DNA of 64,000 nt, taken from Stereum hirsutum FP-91666 SS1 (lineage: Eukaryota > Basidiomycota > Agaricomycetes > Russulales > Stereaceae). Below are positions 22,731 to 34,627 of this stretch, in pieces (positions within the stretch are counted from its first letter, which is position 1; the number at the start of each line of letters is the position of its first letter). The notes under the pieces are model-generated. The model was not told the origin of the DNA, ran no database searches, and worked only from the letters and a program-made list of their open reading frames with translations. Location: assembly GCF_000264905.1 (NCBI RefSeq), contig NW_006763136.1, positions 1,765,550 to 1,829,549 on the forward strand, written 5' to 3'. The translations under genes were made by a program, and so were the position numbers.

Positions 22731-23141
22731 CTTGAAAGTGGTCGTGTTTTATGCACATTCGCCGTCCGTGCAACATTCCGAGTCAGCATATTTGTCTATC
22801 TTTATTTCAATAGAATCGATATGTCTCCCAGCAGTTTGCATATCCAGTTGTGCATGTTATGAACCATTAATTTTGGACAGACGTAGGATATATGGCACTT
22901 GGGTCGAACTCCGAAGGGACATGGAACACACTTTTGACGGTTATCCTCAAGAAATGGACAGTATCAGCGGAGACACCACGGCAAATGAAGTATAACGTAG
23001 GAGAACGACGAAGGCGCCACACATAAAAGGTATCGTACACAACCCCGAGTTGCAAGAAATGGTGTTACAGCGAACAAGAAAAGTATTATTCAAACCGAAT
23101 TTCATAACCCCAAGCCCCTATCCGACCGCGTCTATATTCGT
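22731..23141. other. Convergent spacer
   Basis: 3' ends of the ketopantoate reductase-like gene (plus) and the small mitochondrial-type gene (minus) face each other. No feature was seen. Confidence 0.5.
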
Positions 23142-23720
23142 CTATTTCCGGTCCTTCCAAGCCTCCTTCAACCCCCTCCTCGAAATCTCCTCTCCAACCT
23201 CCCCAATCGGCGGCGGATTCCTCTCCGCCAACTCTCCACTCTCCGGCGCCCTCGTCGTCTTCGCATCCATCAACCCCAACCCTCCATACCCGCCTCCCTT
23301 GTCCGCCAGCTCACCGGGCGCTTCGTGATTCCTCACGGCCGCACTATCGCCTACTCCTGCTTCATTGTGCGGCACTCGCTTCGTGAGATTCGGGTGTGCT
23401 CTGTTAGGGCTCGTCGAACTCACATTGTTCTCTCCGGGGTTGGGCGCTGTGGTCGATTGGGGGAAGTCGATGAAGGGGGCGGAGGTGGGGAAGGCGCCGG
23501 ATGGGACGGAATAGGGGCGATCGGAGGCGTCGGGCTCTGAGACGACGTAGACGGTCGAGGGTTTGTCGGTGCTCGTAGGTGAGGCGGACGGAGGGGTCGT
23601 CAAGGGTGACTTGTTTGAGGCAGGGAATGGAGAGAAGAATGTACGCGTGTGCGACGGCGCGACGCGAAGCTGGGCGGAGAGAGTACGGGAATGTTTGGTA
23701 GCAGCGCGAAGGGAATACAT
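23142..23720 (-). CDS. Small mitochondrial-type protein of unknown function
   Basis: Single exon, 192 residues. The N-terminus (MYSLRAATKHSRTLSAQLR) is basic, hydroxylated and free of acids, as expected for a mitochondrial presequence. The middle is Ser/Thr/Pro-rich and probably disordered. The C-terminal 60 residues are better ordered, with APGELADKGGGYGGLGLMD and a basic-acidic end (ISRRGLKEAWKDRK). No known domain is recognised. It may be a fungal-specific mitochondrial protein. Coding status is supported by composition, a clean start and stop, and a conventional promoter side. Confidence 0.68.
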   Translation of the reverse strand: MYSLRAATKHSRTLSAQLRVAPSHTRTFFSPFPASNKSPLTTPPSASPTSTDKPSTVYVVSEPDASDRPYSVPSGAFPTSAPFIDFPQSTTAPNPGENNVSSTSPNRAHPNLTKRVPHNEAGVGDSAAVRNHEAPGELADKGGGYGGLGLMDAKTTRAPESGELAERNPPPIGEVGEEISRRGLKEAWKDRK

Positions 23721-25812
23721 GGCGTTGTTTGATTGAATTTTTGGATTCCTGGGTAAATGGGTTGATATATGGGCGGTTATGTGAGTGATTGGGTTATGCG
23801 CTGGCCGTGGGTGGTGGGAGTGAGATAGGAAGAGGTGTGTGAACGGAGCGAGCTGTTATATGCGCAACGGAACCGTGGGAGCGTGGGGTAACCCAATCTC
23901 CTTTTACGTCACTCCGTTGCATCGTTGCATCCTCTGAGCTCAGCAGATTCCATTCATGTTGGGGCGTAACCAACCACCGATGATTATTCGCATCGTCCCA
24001 TTTACAGTCGTAGCTATTGGCAGAGCACGAGTTGTGTCACCTGCGTGGTACGATGCCATGCGGCGGTGGCGGTGCGGCTTTGTCTTTTGGCCAGTTTTGG
24101 CAAAGAGATAGGCCTGCAGTTCACTTGCGTAGCGGCCGTAGGCACTCAGTGTATACTCAACCGCAGGACATATAATTCTACCGGCCTCGTCTCAGCGTTC
24201 CCTCGAAAATTCAATACCTCTGCACCTCAACGGTCACACCGTACCTCACAGACTCCGAGCTCTACTAGGTGCTACAGACATGTCCTACATAATGCAACAT
24301 ACACCCAAGCGATTAGGACTTTGTCTAACTCGAGCTCGCATCCGCATGTACTCGTCGCATACTTATCGTGGCGTTTGCAGCCTTGAGATGGCTGAAGAAT
24401 AATCAGATCATGCCAAACGACGTGTCAGTGCTTCTCTGTGGCGTTGCCTTTCGTATGTATCAAAGGCACGGTGTGGCCCAGGCTGCGGTCAACCATTCGT
24501 GGGCCATTTTTCCTCCTGTTTCCAGGTCAATTCTCTTGCACGGCCTAGTAGGCAAAGACGCATCTACCTGTTGCACTTCTCGGTATGTACCATAGGATTA
24601 CTGAGTCGCACATACAGAACTGAGGCCTGAGGATTCACCGTTTCGATCGTCTCGCAGAAAGGGTCAGTTACAGCGTGTGGTTTGATATCAATATGTCACT
24701 ACCGGCGAAGTTTATCAGCCTGAGCGTTAGTCGGGTCTTGGTGACCATGTACCATCTCTGGATGTCTTGTGCAAGCTATGTGTCGGCCCACAGCACAATG
24801 CCGACCTTTTGCACCTGTGCCAATGCTCGGCTTCCGACGGCCTGGGTGAGAGGACACAGTAGGGCCGATAGGATATGGCCCATGGCCCCCATGAATCCTT
24901 TGTGGAGGGTGCGCTCCTCGCTGACCGCATCTCAGATTCTCCACACAGCCAGTGTCAAGCGCTGCAATCGCTCGAACGCGATGTTCAAGCACAGTATGTC
25001 CTACTAGTAGTACCACTTTCCTGGAAGCTATCAAGGACCGGAGGCCGTCCCTAGGCTTGTGGTTCGGACCAGTGCACTCTTCTTGTTCTCTCAGATTTAG
25101 GGAGCTTCCACAACGGTATCTCTAAAGACGTCTACTCGACTAAAATCCCATCGATCTCCCTCGAAACCGCCTCTGCTTATATCACGCCGAAATCCGTACC
25201 ACCATGTAAGGTATCGGATCCCGATAAATGCAACCGATCCCGGGTGGGTCGGGCAGCGTCATCGTTCCCCCATACGTACCTTTCTCCCTCTTTCTAGCAC
25301 ATATATAGACGATAAACTCCGGGATAATGGTACGTGCGCAGGACAAAGTACCCGATGGCGCGAAACTCACGGCTCAGTCGACATCTTCGCATCGCCATCA
25401 TCGTCTAAATTACAGGCCAAATGGAGACCAGAAGGGGCAAAGAACGATGACGCATGCGCATGCCTCGCCAAGTTTAATCGTGATTTGCAAATTCATGGGA
25501 ACGGTCGATCAGGACGGCGGTATAAAATGAAATCCATAGAGCGGAGTTTGAAAGCCGGAGTTCTTTACTTTTATGACGCTTCTGGCCACTGTCTGACCAT
25601 CATCTCCCCAACCGCCCTGCGACCGTTCTATATCCCCACTCAGCCAGACGCTGAACTGTTCATACTATCCGCGCTCTCTGTATCGGGCGCTGCGAACACT
25701 AACTATCACTAATACGCGCGACATTATCTTGTCTTTGTCGACATCGTTCGTCTTCGCGCGGACGACCATTCAGCTACACAGGCTTATTACACCGCTTTCG
25801 ACCACTCTTCCC
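23721..25812. other. 2.1 kb gene-poor stretch, no gene recognised
   Basis: Between the small mitochondrial-type gene (start at 23720) and the exopolyphosphatase gene. Frames of 60-113 codons occur on both strands at 24045-25034, but none shows a domain, a signal peptide or a good splice structure. It could hold promoters, a noncoding transcript or a decayed gene. I could not identify any. Confidence 0.45.
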
Positions 25813-27452
25813 ATGCGTCGTCTTTCAGTATTCTCGCGCAAGTCCAATCTGGACAGGACTTCTGGCTCCTCAGAGTCGTCGAGGACGCCCTCAGACCTCT
25901 CCAACTTTCTCATGCTGCAGAAAGTGAACTACCTCAAGGCAGCAGAGCAGGAGCAGGCGAGGCAATGGACGGTCGTTATGGGCAATGAGGCCGGAGGTGC
26001 GTCTTTGTAAAATTTCACGTCCAATCAAACCAACGTTAATCACCGTCAATGCGTGACACAGATCTTGACTCGCTAGCCAGTTCCATCGCCTACGCGTGGT
26101 ACGCCACCAAGGCTCGCCGCACACTCACAATCCCCCTAATCCAAGCCTACCGCGCCGACCTCGTCCTCCGCGCAGAGAATCTCTACGCACTCTCCCAGGC
26201 CGGCATCGATCCCACGAAAGATCTTCTCTGCCTCGACGACCTACCCTCCTTCCCGACCGACAAATTCGCACTCGTCGACCACAACCGCCTCGGCAGCCAA
26301 TTCTCGGCCTCTTCGCCTGAAGCTCGCGTCGTAGCCGTCATCGACCACCACGAGGACGAAGGGCTGTACAAGGACACCGCCGATCCGCGTATCATCACCG
26401 TTCCCACCGGGAGTTGTTCGTCCCTCGTCACCTCCCTTCTCACACAACACACACCGGACTCCATCCCCCCCGAACTCGCCACGCTCCTGCTCTCCGCAAT
26501 CCTCATCGACACGAACGGTCTCAAAGCGGGCGGAAAAGCCGAACCGCACGATCGAGAGGCCGTCTCGTTTCTCCTCCCACATGCGCCCATTCAACAATCT
26601 TCGCTGCAGTCTCCTAAACAGTCGGGGTTCTCGTTCCCCAGTCCCACGAGCAGCAGCTCTAAATGTTCGAGCCCTATCTCGAGCGATCATTCCGATTCGC
26701 CAGTCCAGGAGATGTCGAGCATCCAGGAACTCACGAACGTGTTGATGGCGAAGAAGAACTCAGTGGCGCATCTCTCGACGCGGGATCTGCTAAGACGGGA
26801 TTACAAAGAGTATACATGGAAACCTTCTTGGTCTCCTCCCGCCTCTGCTACATCTTCCTCCTCGAAGACATCGACCTCGGACGTCGCCTCGCCTTCGTCA
26901 TCTTCATCCCTTCATCCCGCCAATTCATCCAATACTTCCAATACTTCCACTACCACTCCAGCCGTGCAGATCGGTCTGGCCACCGTCCCGCGGGGGCTGA
27001 AAGACTGGCTGCCTAATGATTCCGAGTTCTGGTCCGCGAGCCAGAGTTATCTCGACGAGCGGAATCTGAGCGCGCTAGGTATCCTAACGACGTTCAGGGG
27101 CAAGGGAGGAAAAGGGAAACATAAGCGGGAGATGTTGTGGCTCGTGAAGGACGGGGAGAGCGAGTTGAAGGATAGGTTGTGGAAGGGGTTAGAAGAGAGT
27201 AAGGACTTGAAGGTCAAGGTTAAGGAGGTGAAGAAGTATACGGGCACCGGCACCGGTACGGGAGCGGGAGTGGGAGGAAGTGTTTGTGCTAGTGCGATGG
27301 GTACGGGACGCAAGGACGGGGCGGAGAAGGTGGGGGAGAGGGTAAGGATATATAAGCAGGGTAATGCGGATGCGACGAGGAAGGTCACGGCACCTATCGT
27401 ACGGACGATCGTCGAGGGGAGCCAGAATGGCGCAGCGGGAGGGAAGCTCTAA
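25813..27452 (+). CDS. PPX1: Exopolyphosphatase, PPX1-like (DHH phosphoesterase superfamily)
   Basis: Two exons: 25813..25996 and 26062..27452; 524 residues. DHH-family metal-binding motifs occur in order: GNEAGDLDSLAS (D62, D64), LVDHN (D134, H135) and VIDHHEDE (D156, H157, H158), with SAILIDTNGLK further on. These ligate two divalent metals in yeast Ppx1, which removes terminal phosphates from polyphosphate in cytosol and mitochondria. The C-terminal half is the DHHA2-type domain, interrupted by Ser-rich linkers (about residues 240-265 and 325-360) that make the protein longer than the yeast enzyme (about 400). The frame continues upstream for 28 codons without an ATG, and the first ATG is 25813. 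A family member with another phosphoester substrate cannot be excluded. Confidence 0.9.
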
Positions 27453-28155
27453 ATTTTCCCTCTTCCATTCCTCTTGCATCTATTTCTCGTCTTGTCCAAG
27501 TAGTGTGGATGTTTGCCCCCATAAATCCTTTCACGCTTCGTTCTTCTAATTCTAATACTGATTGTATAGGGGTCTAGAGTTGCTCTGGACAGCATTCGTA
27601 TACCCTAATCGTTTCGCGATTGCGGGGTCTTCGTACTTAGCTTAATGCCACATCGCGCCATTTATACATACCCCTCTTACTTTATTTTTCGCAATACTTA
27701 CTCGAGGTTTCTCTCGTATTACTCGACATTGGTTGTCTGCAGGATTTGATATGCGAGGATCCGTCTCACACACCGTTGCCCACTCCACCTCCCTTAGAAC
27801 TTACCGTTGACCACAACTCTTATTGCCTTCTCCACTCTACTTCTACTTACTTACATGGTGTATCAATTATTCTCCGTCACATTGTCGACTATCCCCGGCG
27901 CCCTTGTTCGCTGAATCCACGACGATGTGGATAGACTTGCAACGTTGGGCCACAAAGCGTGAATCTATTGATGGTCGGAACCGAACATGGGCTGATAAGA
28001 TAAGATCTTGTGCGTTTAAATTAAGCTCATAGGGATCTTCAGATCTCCTTGGGATCGCTTGCTTACCGCCACACTCAAGGACTTTACTTCAAAGCGTATA
28101 CACTACGCACTCCTTCCAACCACCACAAACGTGTCCTAACCACAACAAAACGTCT
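27453..28155. other. Spacer between PPX1 and URM1 genes
   Basis: Holds the PPX1 3' region and the URM1 promoter on the same strand. No gene or repeat was recognised. Confidence 0.5.
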
Positions 28156-28639
28156 ATGTCCACCATCAACGTCAAAATCGAATTCGGAGGCGGTCTCGAG
28201 TTGCTTTTCTCTAATCAGCGTTCACATCGGGTGTCTATACCCTCTCATGTTCCCGCTCCGAGCTCTTCGACACAACCAACAGCAGCAGCATCAGACTCTA
28301 CAGATGCGGAGACTACACCATCGACCAGACCGTCAGATATAACGTATCTGATCTCGTGGTTGAAGGATAACTTGTTACAAGAGAGGGCGGAGCTATTTAT
28401 TGAGAACGGAACAGTGTGAGTGGTTTCCTCCCCTCCTTTCTTTCCCATCCTCCAGGATGGTGCACTCGTCGCAATTACACAAATAATTGATGGTTGATGT
28501 TGATGTTACAATAAATGATAGACGGCCGGGGATCTTGGTACTCGTGAACGATACGGACTGGGAGTTGGAGGGCGAGGGGGATTATCAGTTGAAGGACGGG
28601 GACGAGGTCGTCTTTATCTCGACGTTGCACGGAGGATAG
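28156..28639 (+). CDS. URM1: Ubiquitin-related modifier 1
   Basis: Two exons: 28156..28415 and 28522..28639, with a 106-nt intron; 125 residues. The beta-grasp start ([13 protein letters not shown]), the ISWLKDNLL helix and the C-terminal strand [10 protein letters not shown] are diagnostic. The protein ends exactly in Gly-Gly, as required for activation. In yeast, Urm1 is thiocarboxylated at that glycine by Uba4. It then donates sulfur for 2-thiolation of wobble U34 in Lys, Glu and Gln tRNAs, and is also conjugated to proteins. This copy is longer than yeast Urm1 (99 residues) because of a Ser/Thr/Ala-rich insertion around residues 28-57. ISD11, which supports the sulfur donor Nfs1, is 2 kb away. 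Confidence 0.95.
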
Positions 28640-28797
28640 GGCTTTTCGTGAGTACATATGCCTTCTTACGGCTTGGCGCACCCGTGGTCCATAGAAAGAG
28701 AAGGAGCAGTGGTCATAGCAGAAGTTGCAGAGAGTGGCGCGAAATATATGATACAGCGTATGGAGGACATGTCATGAATATAAATACCTCCCGTCCT

Positions 28798-29522
28798 TCA
28801 TGACGGCTTGCCTCCCGACCCCGAGCCGCCTCCAAGTCCAAACCAGCTCTTCCAAGACGACTTTGACGATGGAGACGCCTCAACGCCCTCACTCCCCGCC
28901 ACACTCCCATCCTTCTCCACCCTCTCCAAATTCTCGCTCGCCCGCCTGCCCTCCTCCCTCACCCTCTCCACCTCCCCCCATATATTTCCCTTCCCCTCCT
29001 GCAACGCCTCCCCTATCTCCGTAATTGCATTCTCCGCCTTAAACGCCTCCTCCGCGCCCTTCAACCGCTCCTTAAACTCCTCGCTCGCCTTCTTCGCCTT
29101 CTTCGCCTCTTCGCGATCGTCCGGTGCGAGCTGTGCGCGGAGCGCGCCCTGGCGGTAGGCGTATCCGCAGATGGCGACGACGGTGAAGGCTTGGGCACCG
29201 ACGCGGACGCGGAGCCATTTGTTCATGTCCATGGATTTGCCTTGGCGGAGTTTTATGGAGGCCATGGTGAGGGCGGCGCATGTTGCCAATAGACCTAGAT
29301 TGATGTGATATTTTGTATATAGTTAGACGAGATAAGATGCATCAGCGATGTTGAATGAGAGAAACAAGTACGGTGAAACACAGGTTTGAAAGTCGCAGTT
29401 GAAGGGAGTGAGAGAGCAGGCTCACCGACGGGAATCAGAGGCTCCTCCTTCAACTTCCGCGATGCTTTTTGAGTAAACGTCTCGCCCTCGGCACCGACAG
29501 TGACAGCTACGGGATGGCTCAT
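28798..29522 (-). CDS. RCF1: HIG1-domain respiratory supercomplex factor (RCF1-like)
   Basis: Two exons: 29522..29426 and 29294..28798, with a 131-nt intron; 197 residues. KLKEEPLIPVG followed by two hydrophobic segments (LLATCAALTMASIKL and GAQAFTVVAICGYAY), separated by a basic loop (RQGKSMDMNKWLRVR), is the HIG1 pattern of yeast Rcf1. Rcf1 lies in the mitochondrial inner membrane and helps assemble cytochrome c oxidase and III-IV supercomplexes. After the second segment comes a long charged helix (about residues 85-160), probably a coiled coil, and a Ser/Gly-rich end. The gene converges with URM1, with only about 160 bases between them. Confidence 0.9.
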
Positions 29523-30067
29523 GGTCGGTGGTTTGGCTTATGAAAGAGAATACTAAAGAATGTAGCCGCTGGTGTGATTCCAGAAGAGTACAGCAGATCA
29601 ACCCTCACTGCTCAGTACTACTTGAATGCCAGTTATGTAGACTGCAAGGTCTCTATTGGAGAGTATTAGGAGCAAGCAGCGAGCTGATAGCCAACTGAAA
29701 ACGGAGTCGAGGTGGATGTTTGAGTTGGCTGTTATAGTCGTGGAGAAGAACGATGATGTATTGCACAAGAGTCGCGAACCGCAGGAGCGAACGCCACCAG
29801 CGCGTAATCATAACTCCTCTTGTGGCGCAGGGTACTGAGTCGTTTTTCTCCAGTTCGCAGTATACTTGTTTTTTTCTACGCGATAAACCGACTTAGATGT
29901 CGGAAGGACAGACTAACTGTCCATCTACGAAGGGCAGAAAGAGATAGCATCTCAAAAGCAATAATGTACAGGGACTTCTCCTCCCCCTCCCGCCCATAAG
30001 CCGTAGCCCACAACACAAACCACACCACCACCAAAATCATACTCAACCTCGACCCCGCAACAACGAT
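29523..30067. other. Spacer between RCF1-like and ISD11 genes
   Basis: Promoter of the RCF1-like gene and 3' region of ISD11, both on the minus strand. Short frames only. No feature was recognised. Confidence 0.5.
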
Positions 30068-30515
30068 CTACGTATCCCCCCTCTCCATTGCCGGCTTCTG
30101 CTTCTCCACGACCAACTTCCACCCCCCATAAAGCTGGTTCACGATCGCACTCCTCCGCAACACCGCAAGCTCCTTGACTGCGTCATTATAGAACGCGGAG
30201 ATTTTGGCTGGGTCTTTTTCGTTCTGTTTGAGTGTTAATCCCAATCCCGTCAATAAGTGTGCTAGCTTTAAAACTGAACGAAGGAGAAACAGGGTATAGG
30301 GTAGGACAGGATAGAGCAGGCTGGGATGGAATGGTATAGAGTGGGATATGGAAGAACAATGAACATGACCAAAAACGCACCTGAATCTCCCGAAACGTGC
30401 TCTGCGTCCGCTTCACAAAGTATTCTCGAAAGTTGTACGAGCTGAACGAGCGCGCGGTGCGCAGTGTGGACATGTATAGATGTAATAGGGATTTCGAGGA
30501 TGGGACGGCTGCCAT
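30068..30515 (-). CDS. ISD11: ISD11 / LYRM4, LYR-motif partner of the cysteine desulfurase Nfs1
   Basis: Two exons: 30515..30381 and 30223..30068, with a 157-nt intron, long for this window; 96 residues, the usual Isd11 size. The LYR-type start (LLHLYMSTLRTARSFSSYNFREYF) and the helical rest (ISAFYNDAVKELAVLRRSAIVNQLYGG) match the family closely. The canonical LYR tripeptide appears as LYM, as in several Isd11 proteins. In mitochondria Isd11 binds Nfs1, with acyl carrier protein, and stabilises it for iron-sulfur cluster assembly and for supplying sulfur to tRNA thiolation. The end (VVEKQKPAMERGDT) is polar and variable. Confidence 0.93.
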
Positions 30516-31145
30516 GATTGATTGGGCGTTTGGGTGTTTGTCGGTTAATTAGTTAAAATAACCGATATATGTTCAAGGCAGGGAAGACGGCTTTGAAGCT
30601 AGAGGGTATGGGTGGCCTGACGAGCTAAACTTATAGAGGTTCAAGATGTAGATGGTGGTGGACTGTAGATTCCAGTCTGAGTTGTGGCGTAAGGAGACAG
30701 GATGCCGGAGCTGAGCAAGACGCCGGCAGACTCTCGGCCGGCAGGTCTCCGACTCTGAGTGGGCGCTAATTATCTATAAATAACCCTCGCTCAGGTGGCG
30801 TGTGGCGCTACCACAACAATTGGCTTCACTGCGAGCCTGCGATATTGCGAAAACGAAACATGACTTATGGACAAGCACGACGTCCTGACAGAGAAACACA
30901 CCGACATCTGACAGAAGCGAAGAAAGAAAAACAATTTATACAGTGGTCATTACATCCGTAATGTATGTAGAATAGATACTTGATACATCAGCAATTCGAT
31001 TCGATTCGATTCGTGGCTGCTCTACTAGTAATTCCTCATTCATGGTGATGAATCGTGCGTGCGTGGTCATGTATCAGTCCCTATACAACGCACCACCAAG
31101 CCGTCAGTTTGGATGTAATGTGGTGGAAGTCGTGGCCAGGAGGAC
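30516..31145. other. Spacer upstream of ISD11, downstream of the MFS gene
   Basis: Contains the ISD11 promoter (minus strand), the (ATTCG)4 repeat and the MFS gene 3' region. No coding frame was recognised. Confidence 0.5.
30994..31013. repeat. (ATTCG)4 pentanucleotide microsatellite
   Basis: Four exact copies of ATTCG in the spacer downstream of the transporter gene. Likely slippage-derived, with no sign of function. Confidence 0.8.
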
Positions 31146-33961
31146 TTACTCTTCGTCGAAATGTTCTCTACAGTCTATACAACAACAAAAGAAACCCGTG
31201 ATCAGTTCAAGTTCAGTGCCAGACACTAAGTGGAATACAAGTAGAGGAGAGGTACTCACAAGGGCTTGCATATCGAACCGTCCGTCCGTAGTAGAAGAGA
31301 TAGAAGGGTATCGGGATCTGCGGTAGCCATCCAACACATCCGTCAGCGATATCCAGATGGTCTATCTACACATAAGACACAAGACGTACGAGGAGAATAG
31401 ACAGGAAGGCGAGCAGACATGTCGCCCATTGATTTCCAAGGTTGACATACATCTGGCGTGCAACTGCAGTGTCCCATGTGCGATCAGTATAGGGTAAAGA
31501 CGCGAAGATAGATCGAACAAGAACTTACAGAGAGGGAAGCCAGCACCGAAGAGGTTTCGGACTAGGACCACGCCCGCCCTAAAGGTTTGATAGACACAGT
31601 TTAAGAGTACGTTCTATCAGGGAATTAAATGAGAGACGTACAATGCGCTGGCGCTGTAGTGGCCGTAACCATCTACGACGTAGTTCAGGATAGAGTATAG
31701 AACTTGACTGCGAAGACGAAACCGATCAGGAGTCTGTCGGGACAGAGAATTCACAGAGAGGATTTAACTCACTAGAAACCAAAACCGAAGACTGCTGCGC
31801 CGATCAGGGGAGCGATGAACGTGATATCTTGATAACTTGTCCAAGCGGCAATGAACTATGTCCAAACGTACGATAAGTTAGTATAACGTGACTGCCAGCA
31901 CAGAAAGTGGATTCTGACGCACAAGACCGATAGGTAACAGGAACGTCCCAATAAGCGCACAAGCCACACGCGCTTCGGGTACACTCTTTCCGCCATTCCT
32001 TGTGAGTGCAGCTTGGTAGAAACGTTCTTGGAATGGTGTAGAGAAGAGCCAAGCGCTGAGAGTTGAGTTCGTCAGTACTCAGCAAAAGGAGGGTATGCAA
32101 GTTTAAATGAAACTAACAGGACGGAGCCCACGACGAGGGACAGAAACGTGAGGTTGACGGTGCCCGAGTCTACGTAGGGATGGTATGAGGAAAAGTCGCC
32201 AATCGAGTGGCAAATAAAGATACATACGCGTCCATCCGTGGCCACCATTTCCAGTGCCGAACATCAAGGGGAACTGAAAGAAAAGGTGTGAGACAGACGA
32301 TTGGAGAAGACAACCCGAAGTCAAACCAACCGATTCGTTGAACAAGACTAGAGGTAAGGATCGCCGACGTCAGGATTGTAGACATTTACTTAAGATCGGA
32401 GCCGGAAAAACTCACAGATCAAGCCGAACAGGAACCCGTTGCTACAGCAAAAAAATGTATTAGAACGGCCGCAACATATCAAGAAAACGGGGAAATACTC
32501 ACTAAAGCGCCGAGAAAATAGTGATAGGCTCCGTGAACAAGAATTTGAAAGGACGCACGAGCGATACCTTCCACAACCGACCTGGCTGTTTGCGATCGTT
32601 CTCATGGGGCGCGACGTAGTCGTCGTTGCCAGTCTTTTCACGGACTTGCCTGGCCTTTTTCATGAGGATGATGGTGTCGCGGGTTTCTGGGAAGAACACC
32701 AGCTGGAATTTGTCGTTTGACTGTCAGAAGGAGATTATAGTGAGGTAAAACGATGGAGACTCACTAGGATGAGGAAATGTGCGCCGAAAATGATCAGGTT
32801 GAACCCTATGTTGTGCAATGTCTTTAGTGATACGTCGAACAGTGAAACGTTGTGATACCTACAGAACAACCACCGCCATCCTAGGTTTTGAGCGATGTAG
32901 CCTGTGACACCGTTGCCGAATGGTGGACCTCTATAAGTGATATCGGTGTTATTGAGCAATGGATAGGCTGTCGAATTAGATAGTGACATGACGACACTTA
33001 CATCGTGCTCGAAAGTGCGTCTTTGGTGTCTATAATTAGCTTTCGGGTTACTAATGGGGATAAACCAGGAACTAACATATTGAGGTGGCGAACCCGGATT
33101 CGTCGCGCCTGAAGATGTCATGGACGACACCACCGGCTGGAAAATGGTCAGCGGCTGCGGGAGTGAGGTCATCTATCGTGCATGGGAGGGCTTACTGTTT
33201 GCCAATGGTGTGGAGCCCATGAAACCTTGTATGAATCTGCAGACGAGGACGGTAGCTGTATGATTGATGAGGAAGGGAAGTTAGAATCGGTCTGGCGAGG
33301 AAGGGTGAGGAATGAGGAAACCATACCTATGTTGGGAGCAACAGCGAGTGGTATTTGAAAGACAGTGAAGATGAACCATGAGACGAGATACTAAGAGTGG
33401 GACCGCGGGTTAGTTGTGTTGACAGTTGTAGAATCATTAAGGAACCCTACTATAGGTTTCCGCCCATAGAATTCACTGAAAGGAGCGAGCAACATAGGGC
33501 CGAAGGCAAATCCGAGCTGAGCCGTCCAATCACGGTCAATTAAATACTAAGGCGGAGATTTTATGCCGCAAAACTCACAACATAGAGGGATAGCTGGAGA
33601 TAAGGAGAGAATATTTAGGACCTTTCCCATAAACTGATGAACGACAAAATCTACTCACCCCTAGCGTAACGATCTCATCCGAAACACCGAAGTCCTCTGC
33701 GATCTCTGTCGAGCCCGTAGAGTATCCAGACGCTCCGATACACACAAGGACATTCAGCCACGAAGCAAAAGCAACAGTCCCATATCGTTTCCATGCTGGC
33801 CATTGGTGAGGATCCAAGTTATCTCCAGACTCAAAGTGAACTATCAGAGGGGTGCCAGCTTCGTGCGGACTGTGTCGTTCATGTTCGATGGACCCCTTTT
33901 CGAGGTCCTTTGGCGTAGGTCTTTGGTCCGACATGTTTGTCAGTGTGGCATTGGCGGACAT
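31146..33961 (-). CDS. Major facilitator superfamily transporter, DHA1 (polyamine/multidrug TPO-like)
   Basis: Twenty-one exons, 512 residues: 33961..33659, 33593..33579, 33516..33451, 33390..33327, 33255..33196, 33136..33077, 33029..33002, 32930..32863, 32805..32765, 32702..32503, 32441..32416, 32347..32331, 32273..32228, 32169..32118, 32055..31923, 31855..31773, 31707..31642, 31578..31529, 31463..31390, 31317..31260 and 31174..31146. Exon 10 could instead start at 32720, adding six residues. About twelve membrane segments follow a polar N-tail. The loop motif after segment 2 (SEFYGRKP) and GSTPLANTGGVVHDIF in segment 5 are typical of the 12-helix H+/drug antiporters. The large central loop (DTIILMKKARQVREKTGN) is usual for the Tpo1-like group. 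It probably exports polyamines or toxic compounds from the plasma membrane or vacuole. The substrate cannot be read from sequence. Confidence 0.9.
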
Positions 33962-34627
33962 GTCGACTGGGAGTGTCTATATCGATGAGCTCAGGAGAAG
34001 ATCGTAGGAAGGGAGAGCTCCAAGAGGGGGTGGGGTATGAAGCAATCGCGCAACAGTTTTGAAAAGTCCGACGGTCGCTACATATATACGTTCAGAAACT
34101 GAAACTTTTGCCGAAGCGGGGAGACGGCGAGTCAACAGTTTTCCCTCTCTACCCCACGAAGTGCCGGACTGATGACAATCCATCCCCAGACCCCGCAAGG
34201 CAATGGCGATGGTGGTTGATGATAGGCTGTTCTTGCCTCCGCAGGGCGGTTGACTTACCGCCGACGTTCTTCTTTGGTCCGGAAACTGCCGACGCCACAA
34301 AGCGGACTTTCAGGGAACGAATTGTGGATCACCTAAAGAGCATCGCTACGGTTTTGTTCGTTCTTGTATCGACTTCGGAGTCCCGCTATAGATATATCCC
34401 GTTATTCGAGAGGTATGGCCGCTTTTCGGGGGAGGAAAGAGCTGCTTAGGCATCCTAAAGCCTAGACCTCCAACAGGCATTCATGGGTATTTCGCCACTG
34501 ATGGGCCACAGTAATGGTCACGTGGTGTACAATATCGCGGTGCTCCTTACGCGTCGAGTTCTGTCCGACCGAGCTTCGTGCTCTCTTCGTCTCATTTTAC
34601 CAGTCAGTTAAGTTCTGTATCTTCAGG
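33962..34627. other. Divergent promoter region, MFS / PQ-loop genes
   Basis: The two membrane-protein genes start away from each other across 666 bases. A TATATAT element lies near 34082 on the MFS side. No other gene was seen. Confidence 0.5.

Noticed and set aside
24045..25034. Several 60-113 codon frames considered as a decayed gene
   Set aside because: No recognisable homology on either strand and no consistent splice chain, so nothing can be supported.
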